Shown: piece by piece, positions 61,771-64,000 of the stretch
How positions within the stretch are numbered: the first letter of the stretch is position 1
How the letters are laid out: each line of letters opens with the position of its first letter
NCBI GenBank assembly: GCA_030674185.1
Contig: JAPXFY010000026.1
Span: forward strand, 39,195,892-39,259,891
Source of the DNA: Monoplex corrugatus
Taxonomy: Eukaryota > Mollusca > Gastropoda > Littorinimorpha > Ranellidae
Direction of reading: 5' to 3'
Length of the DNA: 64,000 nt
Program-made: the position numbers and the translations under genes
The notes under the pieces: generated by a model
Database searches by the model: none
What the model was told of the DNA's origin: nothing
What the model saw: only the letters and a program-made list of their open reading frames with translations

Positions 61771-63374
61771 TTTAAGGGCCACTTCTTCCTTCCTCTCTAA
61801 TTTTAAGTTGAAATAATTGACAATGTTTAGAATTGATTCTATGTTTTATTTCATCATTTCCACACCTGTTTTGGAAAAAGAAATTAGCACAATGACCCAT
61901 TAGTGAACAGCACATGCATTTAAAGGAACATCCCCCCCTTTTCAAAAAACAGAAAGTGTCAGATTTGGCCAATCTGTTTTCAATATCGCGTGTGTCCGCC
62001 CCGAGCCTGGATGCATGCTTCACAGCGCCGATGCATCGACCCCACAAGGGTACGGAGTGTGTCCTGAGGGATGGCCGCCCACTCGATCTGCAGGATGTCG
62101 ACCAGCCTGGCCAGGGTGCCCGGTGGGGGGTGGTTGTCCCTGATGCGCCTCCCGAGCACATCCCAGAGGTGTTCAATTGGGTTCAGGTCAGGTGAGCACG
62201 CTGGCCAGGCGAGCACGCTGGCCAGGCCATACGGACGACTTCATGCTGCTCCAGGAAGTCGGTCACAAGGCGTGCTCGATGCGCAGGTGCATTGTCGTCC
62301 TGGAAGATGGCGCCTTGACCAAGGTCCACAAGCGCAGGCAGTGCCACGGCCGCCAGAACCTCGTCCCGGTACCGGACCCCGTTCAGGATGCCGTCAATGG
62401 GGAGCAGGGGGGTCCGGGTACCACGGCTCATGCCACCCCACACCATCACCGACCCGCCGCCGTACCGGTTATGCTCTTGGACAGTGGCGTCAGCGAACCT
62501 CTCCCCTTGACGTCGCCACACCCGAGCCCGGCCATCGTTAAAGGTCAGGGTGAACCTGGACTCATCCGAAAACAAGACCCGGGCCCACTGTTGCCTTGTC
62601 CAGGTCACGTGGTCCCTGGCCCAGGTCATGCGGCGCACTCTGTTGACCGGTGACAGCACGGGTCGGACGGCCGGTCTCCGTGACCTCAAGTTTGCCTCAT
62701 GTAGCCGTCTTCTCACCGTGCTGCAGCTGATGTTAGCACCTGTTGCGTCCCTCAGCTGACCCCTCAAGGTCACCGCAGTGGATGCCCTTTCCCTCAGGAC
62801 GGAGAGGGCAAGGTAGCGGTCTTGCTGTCTTGTCGTTACTCTGGGTCGACCCGTGTGACGCCTTTCCTGGACTGCTCCAGTCTCATTGAAGCGCTCCAGC
62901 AGTCTCTGGATTGTGGAATGCGACACTTCAAGTCGTCTAGCAACTTCCCGCTGCGCTAGGCCTTCATCAAGCAGAGCGAGGGCTCTCCCCCGCTGCTCAT
63001 CCGTCATCCGTCGTCTTGCAAGCATGGTTAAAACGAACCAAGAACGGGTCCTTTTTATCCTCGTCTGCGGGCAACTTTGGCTGGAGTAGTGTTCAAAAAG
63101 GGCTTGCCTTGCACGTGCAAAGCGAATTTTGTCGCTACCTTGCCTGCGTCGTCAGAGAGACCCTGCTGAAGATTCGACAATTTCGTGTGGAAATTGTCTT
63201 CCTTGGGCCGCCCATTGCAAATCGGCAAATCCCCAAACACGTGCCAAAAGGAAACTGCAATGTTGTCTGAGCTCTTATCCATTCAGTTACGGCAACGAAT
63301 TGGAGAAAAGAGTAAGAGAAAATAGGTTATTTCTCCTTTCAAAAATTGACTCAAAAACGTTCCTGGCCCTTCAA
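61771..63374 (-). mobile_element. Tc1-family DNA transposon 2, about 1.6 kb
   Basis: Short inverted ends: TTTAAGGGCCA on the left (61771-61781); the right complement is TTGAAGGGCCA (63364-63374), followed by TA at 63375-63376. On the left a TA lies one base outside the TIR (61768-61769), so the exact left base is uncertain. Confidence 0.75.
61980..63025 (-). pseudogene. Tc1 transposase broken by a 17-bp tandem duplication
   Basis: ATG at 63025, reading MLARRRMTDEQRGRALALL. Helix-turn-helix QREVARRLEVSHSTIQRLLE, GRPRVTT linker (GRPR motif), DDE domain with FSDESRFTL, IFQDDNAPAH and SPDLNPIEHLWD, again DD34E. The unit GAGCACGCTGGCCAGGC is present twice (62194-62210, 62211-62227), which shifts the frame within SPDLNP. 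Without the extra 17 bases the frame is 1029 nt, 342 codons plus stop. No other break is seen. Confidence 0.93.
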
Positions 63375-63389
63375 TAATGACGTGTAGTA

Positions 63390-63500
63390 TATATAATTAT
63401 ATATATATGTATATATGTATATACATATATATTTATATATATATATTTATATATATTTATATATATATTTATATACATATATATACATATTTATATATAT
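63390..63500. repeat. (TA)n/(TATATTTA)n microsatellite
   Basis: TA-rich tract with regular ATATTTATAT units next to the right end of Tc1 element 2. Confidence 0.9.
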
Positions 63501-63585
63501 ATATTCTGAAGTAGCTTGTTTCGAAACTAGAATAGTATCACATGATTCAATTAAAACAATCTGTAAAATAAAAAAAAGAGGGAGG

Positions 63586-63757
63586 GAAAGAGAAAACCTT
63601 GAAAATCTAGAATAGCAAGAAGCAATAACATTTTTAAAAAGGGGACAGAGAGAAAACCTAAAAAAATCTAGAATAGCAAGAAGCAATCAAAAACATTTTT
63701 AAAAAGGGGACAGAGAGAAAACCTAAAAAAATCTAGAATAGCAAGAAGCAACGAAAA
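63586..63757. repeat. Tandem repeat, about 66-72 bp unit, 2.5 copies
   Basis: AGAGAAAACCTNNAAAAATCTAGAATAGCAAGAAGCAA begins at about 63588, 63650 and 63714. The first two copies are each followed by CATTTTTAAAAAGGGGACAG. Confidence 0.85.
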
Positions 63758-63804
63758 AAAGAGTATGTGATCTGTTTGTAGAGACACCTTAAAATGTTAT
63801 CCCC

Positions 63805-64000
63805 CTGGAGCATGGTTTTTAACTGTTATCTTTTATCTTAACTGGGTTGTCGTTTTTGACGTGGTGTTCGCCCTGGTATGGCTCTAGTAGTCGGCTGGGC
63901 TATAATCAATATGAACTGAACTGTTGTCTTTCATCTTAACCAGTTTGTCGTTTTAGGCGTGGTGTTAGCCCTGATATGGCTTTAGTAGTTGGCTGGGCTA
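63805..64000 (+). mobile_element. Two head-to-tail I-clade LINE 3' ends
   Basis: The first ends with a hairpin at 63869-63902 and AATATGAACTGAACTG. The second starts at once (TTGTCTTTCATCTTAACC) and its hairpin (63966-64000) is cut by the window edge. Confidence 0.85.

Overview
This is eukaryotic, animal nuclear DNA. Two split genes with GT-AG introns are visible. Dinucleotide and tetranucleotide microsatellites are very abundant, and there are many broken LINEs, SINEs and DNA transposons. The repeat types (gastropod-like SINEs opening with a TTTCAGTTTC-type head, I-, CR1-, RTE- and jockey-like LINEs, piggyBac and Tc1 elements) suggest a marine mollusc, probably a gastropod. That assignment rests on recognition by eye, not on a search.

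Host genes. The 5' part of a KIF14-like mitotic kinesin lies on the minus strand: exon 1 at 9186-9958 and exon 2 at 6109-6363, which ends just after the P-loop. Everything from 6108 to 1 looks like intron, so the rest of the motor lies outside the window. A complete PSMD5 gene (26S proteasome base assembly chaperone) also lies on the minus strand. Eight exons between 34754 and 20253 join in phase into 502 codons plus stop. A short unassigned ORF ending at a good splice donor (38571-38729, +) could be a first exon of another gene.

Layout. 1-10 kb: KIF14 introns and exons with SINE-like repeats. 10.6-18 kb: repeat-derived DNA with an old LINE (11.3-12.4 kb, -), an unidentified cluster of broken ORFs (13.25-14.6 kb, -), another RT fragment (15.9-16.9 kb, -) and a 40-bp minisatellite fused to part of that RT. 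18-34.8 kb: PSMD5, whose introns carry a piggyBac element, TTAA-flanked MITEs, an RTE-like LINE end, a fold-back element and several minisatellites. 34.9-36 kb: a jockey-like LINE end split by an RTE-like LINE with a 9-bp target duplication. 36.4-38.2 kb: a SINE and a large TCTA/TCTG microsatellite. 39.1-45.2 kb: a two-ORF L1-like LINE (-) split by a 1.6-kb Tc1 element at a TA site. 45.95-47.75 kb: a polypyrimidine minisatellite. 48-64 kb: many copies of one I-clade LINE (RT, RNase H, Cys/His tail) and a related 0.5-kb unit, all ending in the same potential hairpin, plus a CR1/L2-like LINE and a second Tc1 element.

The two host genes belong to different systems (cytokinesis and proteasome assembly) and nothing here links them functionally. 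The main interest is the transposon record. Several nested insertions leave readable empty sites that fix element boundaries. One recurrent 35-bp AGCCC...GGGCT hairpin tail marks at least 12 LINE 3' ends on both strands, some of them in head-to-tail arrays.
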